Below, piece after piece: positions 22,531-34,980 of a stretch of 64,000 nucleotides of DNA; position 1 is the first letter of the stretch; each line of letters starts with the position of its first letter. Location: assembly GCF_019703515.2 (NCBI RefSeq), contig NC_059365.1, positions 34,553,501-34,617,500 on the forward strand. Direction: 5' to 3'. The notes below the pieces were generated by a model. That model made no database searches and was not told where the DNA came from. It saw only the letters and a program-made list of their open reading frames with translations. Made by a program: the position numbers and the translations under genes. The DNA is from Myxocyprinus asiaticus (taxonomy: Eukaryota; Chordata; Actinopteri; Cypriniformes; Catostomidae).

Positions 22531-25500
22531 TGAATGAGGGGGAGAAATGTAAGTTTCTTCAAGAACAAATAAAACATACTGGAACTTGGCTTCGATGATT
22601 AGTTTAATTAAAATATGCAAAAACTTTTCAGTCAGAGATGTCAAGTAATTTTTACTATTGTGTGTTGTGCATGCAGATTATATTTTAAGTTGTTATGAGC
22701 TGGATCATGGTTTCTGTAAAAATTTTGAGTTGATGAAGGCTAGTTTATTCTCTTTATATGCTTTAGACACGTAGAACATATCCACGTTTGTGCATCGGTG
22801 ACTGTATTGGGTGTTTTGGGTGCAAACTTTAATATATGAAAGTTATCCAAGATGTAATCAATATTTGTCATTCGTATTCGACTTACAGGATCTCTGATTG
22901 AAACACTGGTGACAATAAACACCTTTTTTATTATAACTTAATTGAATAAAATGTAATAATCCGCAATATGCGCATACATATGGCTTTATTGAATGTGTTT
23001 GTGTGTGTATACCACGACGGCGGTATGTTTGAATTACGTAATAGTGATGTCATTTCGTGATGATGATGATGAAAGAACCGGTTCGCGGGAATGAATCAGA
23101 CTTTGAATCACTAGTAAAACTTGCTACGAAACCGTTTATTGTTAAAAGCTCTATAATATACAACTCGTATCCTGGCAATCATGTAATATTATTGTTCATT
23201 TTATTCATTGATCTGCAATGTGTAAAAATTACAATAAACCTGACTTTGTTTGGCCAGTGAAAATCATTTGCCGTGGTCCGTGGTCGATTACCGCTTACCA
23301 TGTGTGCATTCATGAAGCTTCTGCTGGGTCTTAAAAAAGTTGGTTTATGTGAACGGCACCAGTTTATTTGCACAACGACTGAAACTCTTAAAATATAATG
23401 CAGACCAGCATCAAGCATACCATCACAAAACATTAACCAGCCTGAACCAGCATAGAAATGAATGCTGGTCTGAGCTGGTCTCTTCAGCCTGGGTGTCACA
23501 CAAGTGCACACACTAGACAAGCACTGAACGCTGTGAGTTGGTTACAATCTGGGACATCTTAGTCTAGACTATTTGCAGACTAAAAATATGAATGGATAAC
23601 AAGCTTCAGAATTGAAGTGCGCTTGGCTTCTTCAATTCTCATCATACAACATGCAAAATCAACTGATCATGTGCATCATGTACTTTGGACCAGGTTTGGT
23701 GGATATAGGTCTTGCTTGTCTGTATTTCTACTATATAAGATATCTGCCACAAAATCCATGCTAAATTCAGTCCAGTATAGCATTATAAAATTAGTCAGTT
23801 CACACAACAACAATGTACTTATTTATTTATTTCCTTGTCAGATTAGATCTGGACCGGGCTTCTGCAGTCACACAGATGCTTGGCGTCACTAGGGATCTCC
23901 TAATTTGCAAGATATTTTATTTCATCATATCTTTGTCTCATCAGATCACATCGATGCATCACCGCCCCATCACAAAGCTGTTTGGTGTCGTGTTTTCATA
24001 TCGGAACAGTAGCCTCACTCAGAGTTTAGCCAGTAAATGACATCTCCGGGCTCAATCAAATCAATATTACAGTGGAAACAATCACTGCCACAAGGCATGT
24101 TTTATTCAGTCCAGTGCAGCCTAATGGGGCACTCGATGTCCCTTGTGCTGTCAGAGATGGGAATCCTGAAACACCCACAGTACATCATCCTCTCCCTAAG
24201 GTACATGTGTAAATCATGTTTAATACAATACAACATTACAGTGCCATTTTGGTGAAATAAAAAATGAACGTGCTGTAGTATGTGGGAATGAAGCAGCACT
24301 TTTGTGCATGAGTGGGAATATTGTGGTCCTTGAGATTATATAGGATGAATAAACCACATGCGTGTTTAACACTGCTGAAACACTTTAGGTCAGCATACAT
24401 TTCCATACTGGCCTCTATAGCCTGGTTTATGCTGATCTATGCTGGTCTAGCTGGTTGACCAGCATGGTCTTTCTCATGCAGGTTGAACATGGTTGTCTAT
24501 GTTAACCCAGTTAATAAGCTGCTGGGAATCCAAAACAAAACCAATTCTGGTGTTTTCACCTGGGTAAAAACTGAATACTGGACTGTAAAAGGCTCACTAA
24601 CACTTCCTAACAATTGTTGGGTTTTGTTGGATCAATCAGTGTGTTTACATGAGCAGTTATAATTGAGCTACAGCCTTTATCTGTCTAAGTATACATGGCA
24701 GAACACAATATTCGTAATTGAATATTTCAAGAAAGGGTGACAAATATGCTGTTAAATATTCACACGTGTCTCTGTTCCAATTAATTTGTATATGTGCTGG
24801 CAGCCGAGCTACAATCACATTATCTGCATCTGTTATTACAACTTCGCAAAAATCAGACTGATTTACACATTTTGACACAAGTCTGTCTCTCTCTACCATA
24901 GTTGCTCCCAGCAGCACTGTGGTCTCGGGCTAACCAATACATACAGCAAGATGCATACAGAGAAAGCTGTTTTGTGCCTCTGTCGATGGTGAATTAATTG
25001 AAATTACCTGATGATGCTGGACGATAAAGGTTTATGAATGGCATCTGCTTGAAGATCAATGAGCAATTAATGAGCATGTTTCATTCACCACATTTGTACA
25101 GGGACTCCATAAAGTGTCTCTGACCTGAATTGGAGTGTAAAGTCTGCCTTACAAAGCACTCCTAGATATAGGAATGATATATAGTATTCTACTATATATA
25201 ATAATCTGTGTGTGTGGGGTGTGGGGTGTGGGGTGGGGGTGGGGGTGTGGGGGGGGGGGGATCTGACATTCAGCTGCAGGTCAAGATGACATTTCAACTG
25301 AGCTCAAAAGACCACTTAGACAAAGTGTGATTGGCACAAGTCAGACTGACAAAGAACAGAGCTGTGAGGGGCCAGACCTGTTGGTTTCTCAACTTGTGTT
25401 GATTTGGGACACAGATTTTACATTAAACATCATTTAGCGACCCAACACAGTAATAAAATAGCTTATACAAAAGTAGACAACCATGCTGAAAAAAAAAAAA

Positions 25501-28346
25501 AAAAAAAGGTCTTAGCTGGTTGACCAGGCTGGACAGTTGGCTGGTTTTAGAGGGATTTGGGGCACTTTTTATCTGGTCAAACTGGGTGACCAGGTTAAAC
25601 CAGCTAAGAATAGCTTAGATTCAATTGTTTCAATTTTCTATAGCAGGGAAAGTGTCCTTAAAATCAAACATGGCATTATTGAATGTTACCATAAATTGCA
25701 TAGGCCCAGCCGCATCTCTACAATAGGGGCAAGTGGGGCTAAGCCCTGCCAGAGATGGCGCTGCTGTGCAAATTGCATGGCATCATCATACATTTATTTT
25801 AAGAAATAATATATTTTCCGCAACTTAAATGTGTTTTATGTCCATTATATAAGAAATGAGTATATATTCCTTTGAGGAATTTGATTATTATTAAGGTAAG
25901 TTGAGTAAAAGCCATTTAATAGTTCTCATTTGCTATGCGTGGGGCTAGCCCTTCATCCTCAATGTTAATCAATGGAAATCTGGAGAACGTCATGCGCATG
26001 TGCAAGGAGCGTTCAACGATGGCTTGAGGGTCTAGTTTGCCTTTGCCCCTGAGCTAATCAAAAGCTTCTATCATATTTATGTCAAGCTGTTGACATGAGC
26101 ATCAGAAGTTACTGGGTACAGAGTATACCTGCGTAGTGAACTTCATTGGTAAGTTTTAAAAGCTTTTTAATCTGTTGTTGGTTGGATTAGTTAAAGTGCA
26201 CCGTTCATCATTTCATTGAATTGTATGCCACTGCATTGAGGTGTTGTGTTGTTGATGCATTGGTTTTGTATTAGATTACAATGACTGATTAATATTGGAA
26301 GTCTGTCATCGTTTTTATTAGTTTTGTTATGCTGTTCATTCGAGTTAGTGAGATAATATGTACACACTTTGACGATTTGCCTATTTGTTGTTTACTTTCA
26401 CGTTTACTTGAGCTTTTTGACATGGATGTGCACATCCTAGTGGTGTTTTGTGCTGAGATTAATTCATTAGGGATGTATGTGTGGCATTATGTTCAGAGGT
26501 TGTGCTAGAAAAAAGTCTTTATTCGTCACTCTCTGTACAATTTCTGTCATGATCTATTTTTATCAGTCATACTTGTTTTCATTTTATAAGTACTAGGGCA
26601 TTGAGGGGCATAGTATCTATTATAATGGCACATACAGGATAGTAGATAGGTGTTTATGATAGATTTTTTGACTCCCCTTGTTTGAGTCTGGTGAAACCAA
26701 TGAGTTCTATTGTGAAACTTCTACCTGTCAATCAACCACTGCACTAAAATTAGGTTTTTAAACTTTGCCGGTTAAAGTGCATACACACATACACAAGTTC
26801 ACAGAACTTCATAGTCCCTGATGTGAACATAAAGTGTAACATGAGAAGCACATCTGTGGCAGAATTTGGAATTATTTGTCAATGTTTCAAAGATCGGTCA
26901 AATAATTGATTGTTAAGTGATTGTTTGTGCCGCACACTAAATAATGACCCTGAGACGTCACTGCATAGGCCCAATAATATGACCAATATTGTACAATATA
27001 TAACTTTTAGATGAAACTGCGCCAAAATACTATCCCTAACCCTATCAGAACGACACTGCAGTAGATGACACAGTGGTCAGGAGGTATTATGTTTTATACA
27101 TGCACCCTTTTTGCAACCATGTCAACAAGCAGAAGTACTCGGACAAGAGTGGAAAATGGAAAATGCTGCAAAAAACTCCAGTGTGTCTCGCCACCACTGT
27201 GATCCTATTAATCATACAGAGCCAAACACAGAATAAAAAAAGGTTTAACAGCAATGCCCCTGTTCCACAGTATACTGTATTACATCACAAGTTAGCTGAA
27301 AACATTTGGATAATAGAACATAACAGAGAAATTGTTTAAAATATTGAGGGCAGAATATATTATGCTAACAATACCATTTTTTATGGCCATGGCTACTAGT
27401 GCTATCTGAAACATCAATCATGTTTGTTTTGTTTGTGTCGCAGAACTGTGCTCATATATACAAAAACCCACTACATTAGAGAACAGGCTGTTTACCACTC
27501 TGAATAACTCATTTGAGGACATGCATTGAAGAATGTTATTATTGATACCATTAATCTTTCATAATTGTCTCAGAACGTAAGACTGCTGGAGTTGTTGTCT
27601 GAAATACTGTGCTGAATACCATAACAAACAGAAAACACCTGGCACAAGTAAACAAACAATTCTAAGACCTAACAATGGAATTGGGGAGCACACAAGGTCA
27701 GATTTCTTTGGATTTGCATTGTTTATCCATGTCTGTGTCCTTTTCAACCTTCATAAAGCTAATAGAAAGAACCAATAAAACAGCTAAAGGTAAAAAATAT
27801 AAAACACTACTAAAGAGCCTCCAGTGTTGGGGAGAAATTAAATGTACTAACTGAATTTTTCATTAGGATTATAGTAGCTCAATCAGTATAGCATGGAAAA
27901 TTATTATTATTATCATTCTTTATCTCACATTGCATTTCGCATGCAACCTTACAACCGAGTGAGCTGAAGCAACCATCCAAAATGCACTTCTGGAATTACC
28001 TCTCTCACATGTAGCATTGAAGTCTGATTCATTAGAATGAATTGTTTCATTCGGGTGATTTGTGTAAATGATTTTATTTGCTGCATGTCATTTTATGTAT
28101 TTTTTCTATAGCTAAATATTTGATAAATGCTTCTGTTTATTACTATTTTTGACTCAGTTATATGCATTTGGGTGCATACTATTTAGTTTTTTTATTTTAT
28201 TTATCTGTTAAAGTTCAATGCTGTCACCCTAACTGAAATTGTTCATTCATTGAAAAACACCTCTTGTTTTTGTGCCAGAATTATTATTTTTTCTGATAGA
28301 ATTTTACATTTAATCAAAATGTTTTTGAAAAGGTACTCCCTCATTA
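22531..28346. other. Gene-free region with scattered small repeats
   Basis: No exon or transposase motif was recognised. Palindromic CCAGC/GCTGG-rich segments typical of cyprinid MITEs lie at about 23395-23495, 24365-24480 and 25505-25610. A G-rich tract is at 25207-25260 and a poly-A run at 25490-25507. Segments 25690-25770 and 25935-25960 share GTGGGGCTA-type words and may be remnants of one element. Confidence 0.5.
25207..25260 (+). repeat. G-rich simple repeat (GTGGGG type)
   Basis: Runs of four or more G repeat at least five times, separated by single T or TGT, and end in a 12-G run. The G-run spacing fits a G-quadruplex-forming sequence. Confidence 0.85.
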
Positions 28347-29010
28347 AAGAATAGTTCACCCATAAATGAAAATTCTCTCATCATTTACTCACCATCATGC
28401 CATCCCAGATGTGTATGACTTTCTTTCTTCTGCAGAGCACTAACAATGATTTTAAGAAGAATATCTCAGCTCTGTAGGTCCACACAGTGCAAGTTAATGG
28501 TTGCCAGAACTTTGAAGTTCCAAAAAGCACATAAAGGTAGCGTAAAAGTAAACCATATGACTCCAGTGGTTAAATCAATGTCTTCATAAGCGATATAATA
28601 GGTGTGTGTGAGAAACAAATCGATATTAAAGTACTTTTTTGCTATAAATCTTCACTTTCACATTCTTCTTTTGTTTTTGGCAATTTGCATTCTTTGTGCA
28701 TACCGCCACTTACTGGGCAGGGAGGATAATTTAAAGTAAAAAATGACACATATTTATTTTTTTCTCACTCACGCCTATCATATCGCTTCTGAAGATATGG
28801 ATTTAACCACCGGAGTCATATGGATTTTGTTTATTCTGCCTTTATGTGCTTTTTGGACCTTCAAAGTTCTGGCCACCATTCACTTGCATTGTATGGACCT
28901 ACAGAGCTGAGATTTTCTTCTAAAAATCTTTGTTTGTGTTCTGCAGAAGAAATAAAGTCATACACATCTGGGATGACATGCAATTGAGTAAATGATGAGA
29001 GAATTGTCTG
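28347..29010. mobile_element. Foldback MITE (TAGTTCACCC family)
   Basis: The left arm (about 28347-28600) and the right arm (about 28770-29005) are imperfect inverted copies. Shared words include AAATGAAAATTCTCTCATCA, CATCCCAGATGTGTATGACT and ACAGAGCTGAGAT and their complements. The ATAGTTCACC start is a very common fish repeat. A remnant of the same family starts at 60684. No coding potential; a target duplication was not resolved. Confidence 0.78.
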
Positions 29011-29767
29011 TGTAGAAAATGTAGTCAAGGTTGATTTTGTCATATTAAATCATATTTTCCAATAATACCACTTGATTTAGATGTTACCACGTAAGGCAAA
29101 TGTTTTATGTTACCTGACAAAACAATGTGGCTTGGAATGCTACAGTTTCCAATTAGCTACCCCAACACTGAGATCTGACACTTTCCAACAATCATAATTA
29201 GCCATTTAATAGATTCCACTGTTGAAGATATCATGTAGTAATGGTAATGCTATTGAAAGGTTGTGAAGTGTCTTAGTTAAAATAGGTGATAGAGACAGCC
29301 CATGTTTAAGTTTGACCTTCAAGAGTGGAGTGAAAAGGCTCTTAGCTTGGCATGGAGAGAGAGAGACAGCATTGCTGCACCACTCCCCTGCACATTTACC
29401 CTCTCTATCAAGCCATTAGAGGGAATTCTTGGCCTAAATTCATCATGTGGTTTCTGGCAAAAGGACCAGAATTGCCCAAGCGAGCATGTAGAAGCAGCAG
29501 GCTACATACTGTAACTGGGAAGATCTGGCTTAATTTGACCCATCAGGGTGGTTGTGGATTGTAAGAAGCCAATTTAGAATAATGCAGTTTAGAGTGGAAG
29601 AGTTTTAGTCACTGGACTGTGAAACATGGAGTTTGGAAGTAAGTCTGAACGATAACATGACTCTTAGTGGATTTAGCTCTGGTCCCCATGGACCATATAG
29701 CAAGTGGACCAAAAGGAGATTTAGTATCTAGGTCTGTGCAAACCAGCACAGATGGAAAACCATGATG
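29011..29767. other. Stretch with no recognised gene
   Basis: No coding motif and no clear repeat termini were seen. Confidence 0.45.
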
Positions 29768-30080
29768 GCCTTTACCTCAAGAGGTAAATCAGTTTGCTGT
29801 GTTCACTGATCTTAGAACCTTAAAAACAGTTCATTACTGTATGTGGTACAATCCAAGAACAGGAGCATCTACTTTGGGATAACTCAGTCCACTGTCTTCA
29901 CAGCCATTTATTATGTCCCCTGAGTTCAGAACAGACACAGCCTCTAGTGATAAAACATGCTCTCTGATCTAGGAACAGTGGTTACCCTCTGGTTTAAAGC
30001 ATTTTACTGTGTTCCCTGATCTGAGCACAATAGCTACCTCTGGGTATACATCAGTTTACCATGTTCCCTGATCTTGGAAC
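29768..30080 (+). repeat. Degenerate minisatellite, ~52-bp period
   Basis: The block CTGATCT..GAACA, then TACCTCTGG, then CAGTTTAC.GTGTTC recurs at about 29771-29820, 29963-30015 and 30016-30067. A partial unit lies at 30068-30080, and weaker copies lie between 29880 and 29960. Units differ at many positions, so the array is old. Confidence 0.6.
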
Positions 30081-31443
30081 ATTTTCTGATGGATCCCAGT
30101 TCAGCAAGCTCCCTTCCGCCCTAATCCCCCTGCAAGGCATTCCAGGGAGACTGCTGAATGCTGACTTAACAGCATGTCCCATTCAGCCCGTTGTCCTGGA
30201 GGACAGCAACATCAAAAGGATGTGCTTTGTTATGTTTATTAAAGTGTTTTGAAGGGAACATGCAGGTGATGTTCTGAAAAGCACATTAAGTCAATTGAAG
30301 ATCAGGATGAATGGAGGCCCACTTAACTGAATCAGCAGAGGATATCTTCCTCTTATTGTCTTTCTCCATTTCATATTTTTCCCAGTCACAATCACACCAG
30401 AGACCTCTAGAGTAATTTGTATTGATTAATGTTCCTGTGCGCATCGAGAATACCTTTCACAGATTCTGCCTCGGCTTAAGAACTTAACGTCTTATCTCCT
30501 CCATTCTTGCTTGCACGCATAGATTTGAATGTCTTAATACTGCAGAATAATGCAAAACACTACTGGCTTGGAAAACCTGTATCACATTTTACCCTCAGAT
30601 AGTTTGAGTAGAAACTCAGGGGCTGTGCTAATGTCATAGTGCTTAAACTGCACTGCATAATGCTAAATAAATGTACACTGGTTAATATCAGGACACATTA
30701 CTTTAATGTCATTTTTCCAAAAGGGAAACAGCATTTTCAATTTCATTTCTGTGAATATGACCCCCTGCCAACCATCCAGAAAGCTTTTACATAATGCATT
30801 TTATATTTCGGATTTCCTGCAACTACTGTATGTAGTAAACTCTGAAATCAGTGTTTATCACAACAGGACAATTATTTTATATAGAACTGAGAACACAAGC
30901 TTGAATTAGGACAAAATATGCTGTTTGGATGCTTTTGTTAGCACACAAATAGTACTAATACAAAATATATTTTGTGCAAGGCAGCTGCATAATTATGAAC
31001 TCAGTGTACTTTAAGTACATAATTATGTAATTAATTAGTTTGGAAAGTGCTTTAAATTATTATTGCTATTTATTTATTTATTTATTGCTGTATAGCTTTA
31101 AGCTACTTAAATTTCACTTCTCTAAAAGTGTCAGTCCTTAAAAAAGTGGGCATGGTAGAATAGAAAAGGCTCAGATTTGACTGTACTTCTAAGAAATTGA
31201 TACAATCGGAGCCAAATTCACACTTGATTTAAAAGCACAAATAACACGACTAATATTCCCTTTGTCTCTCATAGCACAAATTGACCAGGATTTAAAATGC
31301 ATCAATCATTGAAACAGATTTTCTTCTAATGGGCATCACCGTCATCAATATTCGAGGACTAAAAAAATAAAAACATGTGGTTCTATCATCACATTTTATG
31401 GTGGTCAATGCAAATACAGTGACCCTCAAAAATATTTGGACAC
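30081..31443. other. Stretch with no recognised gene
   Basis: Mostly complex AT-rich sequence without recognised coding or repeat structure. A short ATTT microsatellite is near 31066-31086. The part 30360-30560 looks non-repetitive. Confidence 0.45.
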
Positions 31444-31447
31444 TTAA

Positions 31448-31940
31448 ACTGCCTTCATGTGCTATCGGAATTATTCTACTTCCCACTTCTGAAGCGGTAA
31501 TTATGAGTACGTCACAAAAAAAAAAAAAAAAGTTTATTCATATATATTTCTTGAGTAACTTTTATTTTGACACCTTAAAAAATATTACTCAGCTTGCTGA
31601 CAATAATGGAATTTTGGTCAAATACAAGCTATATTCACATTGTAAAACTTCACAACATGCATCAAATGGTTGCTGATATACATAAATGATTATGACCAAA
31701 ACAGTAAGTGCTAACAATTAACTGTATTTAGAAAAATTAATAAAACCTGTCATTCACTACAGAATCCATAGTCTCCTCCGCTATGTTGAAAGTTTACGAC
31801 TCCTCCCATCTCGGAAACTCCAGTATTAAAATTATTTCAGAGATTTCTAGTCATAAATATGACTTGAGGGGTTGCTCATGTGCAACTTCCAAGTGGGAAA
31901 CTCGTATTTACAATAATTCCGATAGCACGTGAAGGCAGCA
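31448..31940. mobile_element. TTAA-flanked inverted-repeat element
   Basis: The ends are inverted repeats of about 27 bp built on CTGCCTTCATGTGCTATCGG (right side CCGATAGCACGTGAAGGCAG). TTAA lies at both edges (31444-31447 and 31941-31944), allowing one or two extra bases at the ends. TTAA targeting is known for piggyBac and Kolobok elements. The interior has a poly-A run at 31516 and no transposase. Confidence 0.7.
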
Positions 31941-31944
31941 TTAA

Positions 31945-32349
31945 AGGTGCACTCAGTAATTTTTTCCTCATTAAAAAAGTTTAACTCCTAAAGACATGAA
32001 TTATTATTTTGCAATATATGTAGAAAATCATGACCACTCACATTAAAATGAAGACTCTAGTCATATCAGTAACCTTATAAAAGCTGTTTTATTCTGCTTG
32101 GAGAGGGTCCACACATGGGGGCTGCCATGTTAGAATCACATGACCAGCCGAATACTACTCCCATAATCTCACTAACCGTCCTGTTATTGGACATTTTCAC
32201 TCAAGTAGTCATGGCTGACTGTGAATACTATATTTCTACAATGTCATCTGAAAATGAAAACTATTGATTTTAAATGATGCTGCATCCAAGCCGCTCCATG
32301 TCAGTGTAAGTCCAAGATGACACAAAGACAAAAGTTATTGAGTGCACCT
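31945..32349. mobile_element. TTAA-flanked MITE, copy 1
   Basis: It begins AGGTGCACTCAGTAA and ends TTATTGAGTGCACCT, and is bounded by TTAA at 31941-31944 and 32350-32353. A second copy lies inverted at 58294-58691 and aligns along its whole length. The TTAA target suggests mobilisation by a piggyBac- or Kolobok-type transposase. No coding sequence. Confidence 0.85.
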
Positions 32350-32367
32350 TTAAGACACAGATACAAG

Positions 32368-33106
32368 CAGTGTTGGGTAAAATCTGATTACAAAGTAATT
32401 AGTAACTGTAATATACAGTAATTATTTGGAATCACTTTACAATAAGGTTCCATTCCTTAACATTAGTTAATGCATTAGGTATCGTCAACTAACAATGAAC
32501 AATGTATTGTCTACAGCATTTATTAATATTGGTTAATGTTAGTTAATAAATATACAATTGTTCATTGTTATAAAATATATACAACTTTTGATTTTTAAAA
32601 ATGTATTACTACATTGAAATTAACATTAACCAAAATGAATAAATGCTGTAAAAGTATTGTTCATTGTCAGTTCTTGTTAACTAACGTTGTTAATTTTAAC
32701 AAATGGAACCTTAAAGTGTTACCTATTAGTTTTTACTCAAAAGTTATAAATTTGTTTAAAAAGTTTTGAATTGTAATAAGATTATGTACATTACTATGTT
32801 AAAACATATTTCTAAAAAAATATTATTTATTTAGAATACATTAAAATATATACATATATACATATGTGTGTGTATATATATATATGTGCTGAGTGTATGA
32901 CCTGTGTGCAACAATGAATAAGGAGGAAATATAGACATTATTTTGAATTTGTTGAGCAGAATGTGTTTTAGAAAGTAACTTAAAAGTAAAGTAATTAGCA
33001 ATGTTATTACTTTTTCAATTAAGTAATCAGTGAAGTAATTTGATTAAAGTTTTAGAGAAGTAATTTGTAAAGTAGTCTTTGTAGTGGATTACTTTTTTGA
33101 GTACTG
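32368..33106. mobile_element. hAT-like element with CAGTGTTGGGTAA start
   Basis: The left end is CAGTGTTGGGTAA and the right end is a decayed GAGTACTG. The flanking 8-mers GATACAAG and GTTACAAA match at six positions. The body has the AAAGTAATTAGTAA-type words of a very common fish repeat. The same family appears at 45636-46099. Another MITE is inserted at 32428-32723. Confidence 0.65.
32428..32723. mobile_element. MITE nested in the 32368-33106 element
   Basis: The ends match CACTTTACAATAAGGTTCC on the left and GGAACCTTAAAGTGTTACC on the right, a known fish MITE terminus type. The flanking 8-mers AATTATTT and TATTAGTT agree at six of eight positions. The interior has repeated TTAACATTAGTTAAT words. 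Confidence 0.7.
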
Positions 33107-34199
33107 GTTACAAATTTAGATGATAACAAAATATCAAACCAAGTGGAATTTAATTTAAGGAATGAAAGCACAAGTACTCTTCAAGCAAAATGTTGTTCAG
33201 CATAGTGGAGAATATTCATAGTTAATATGATTAAATATACCAGTTGCTCTGCTAGGACACCTGTGTGAACTTGAGAGGAACTGACTTCATACATACACTA
33301 AAAATCCCCTTGGGACCAGTTAATTTAAAGTAATTGCAAAAATGACTCAAAGTCAATTAAGTTCTTAGAAAAGGTATCATGTGCTTACAAATGCCACTAG
33401 TTTTGATATTTTGTTGTCTGTGCAATGACATTCATATATTATTTTATGCATATGCGATAGGGCCACTGTAGGTACACTTTATGCCCCTCATAAATACACC
33501 AAATAGCTCTGATCTTAAAGTCTTTGAAAAAACATCTCAAGTTCCGTTTTAGCCTTCTTAAGGTGAATGTCTTATTTGTCCATGCCTATAATAAACATTT
33601 TCAATTTCTTCCTCACCTCCATTCTGTTGGATGCTAATTGAAACACGTTCTTCTGTGAATTAATTTGAGCCAGTCACAAGCAGTTTCTTAATTATCTAGA
33701 GAAGACCATTTCTCCTCTTGTGCATCTTTAACTGATTGGTTACTGTGTAATTCGTACTTTGCATATGTGTATTTATGCTTTGAAAAGGAGCCCATAAATC
33801 TGGATTTTCATTTATAATCTTGGCAGACACTTCCTTGCCAAACAATTTGCAAATAAGTGCATGTATAGGCTGAAGTAAGTCGCAATGTATCATAAGCTAA
33901 ACTTTCTGTTCTGTTTACATTACAATGCAAGGTCTTGAAATGTTAATTTGCCATAATCAATTCTTAATACAACATGTCAGATGGTCACATTTATTTTGCG
34001 TGTCTCTATCGACCGAAGGTCAGAACTTAAAGTTTACCACATTTCACAAAGTGTAAGTAAAATTCTGTAATTAAGATTTATTTGAGTCACAAAAATTGTG
34101 TAAAGGAAACATAAACTCTGCTGAATGCTGGCCTCCAGGATGCAGGTATACCGGCATTCCAAGCAGGCTGCTAAGCTAGCTAAACCAGATAGACATATA
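33107..34199. other. Stretch with no recognised gene
   Basis: The sequence is complex and AT-rich without a recognised repeat. No exon signature is seen. Parts of 33540-33900 look unique. Confidence 0.45.
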
Positions 34200-34980
34200 C
34201 TGTGCTCCATTCAACTCAGAAAGTCAGAATTTCCAAAATTCATACTAGGAAATTTGCATTGGAATGCTACTTGAAGTCGGACTTCCAACTTGTAAACTCG
34301 TGAGGAAATCTTATCTCGGATTTCGCCATGATGCAGGGGTATGATGTCACACATTACAGAGTTAATGATAAAAATTCACTTTTATTAAATAATATCCATC
34401 AATGAGCCAAACATGCTACATTACATTGTAATAAAACATGTTAAGCAAACGTTTGTATAGACAGGTGTGTAAAATACGATAAATTATACCCTATTTTGAT
34501 AATTATGCACATGTAGAGTAAATGCTAGTATTTCAACATGATTTATCAATGTGGTTGCAAGGACCCGGGTGACACATGTACATCTCTGAAATGTCTATTT
34601 TAGATCTTTTCATCTGGAAAGCATCACAATTTAATTAACATCTGCTAAACATATTAAAAAGCAACATTATCCAACATCCGAGACATACTTATTGACATAC
34701 ATCTTACAGATGTATAAACATATTTCAGATGAGCAAACAAAGTTAAAAATATATCTTCCAGATGTAAACACTCACCTCAAATATATGTCTGGGTGATGTA
34801 TGTGTGCTATCAGAGGAGACATCTCTGCTGACAATGGAATACCTGCTAAGCTAATGGGAGCATTGTCATTTTGTTTGCTTAGACGTCATCCTCCAAGCAC
34901 TGGGCAATGGAATGCCTTAATAGTTGGAGATATCAAGTCGGAATACCCACATCTGACTTTGAATGGAACGCAGCATTACT
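34200..34980. mobile_element. Inverted-repeat element with TTCCATTCAA-type ends
   Basis: The left end has GCTCCATTCAACTC and the right end GAATGGAACGCAGCAT, an imperfect inverted pair. Both sides are followed inward by CAGAATTTCC/GTCGGAAT-like words. A target duplication was not resolved. No coding domain. Confidence 0.5.
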
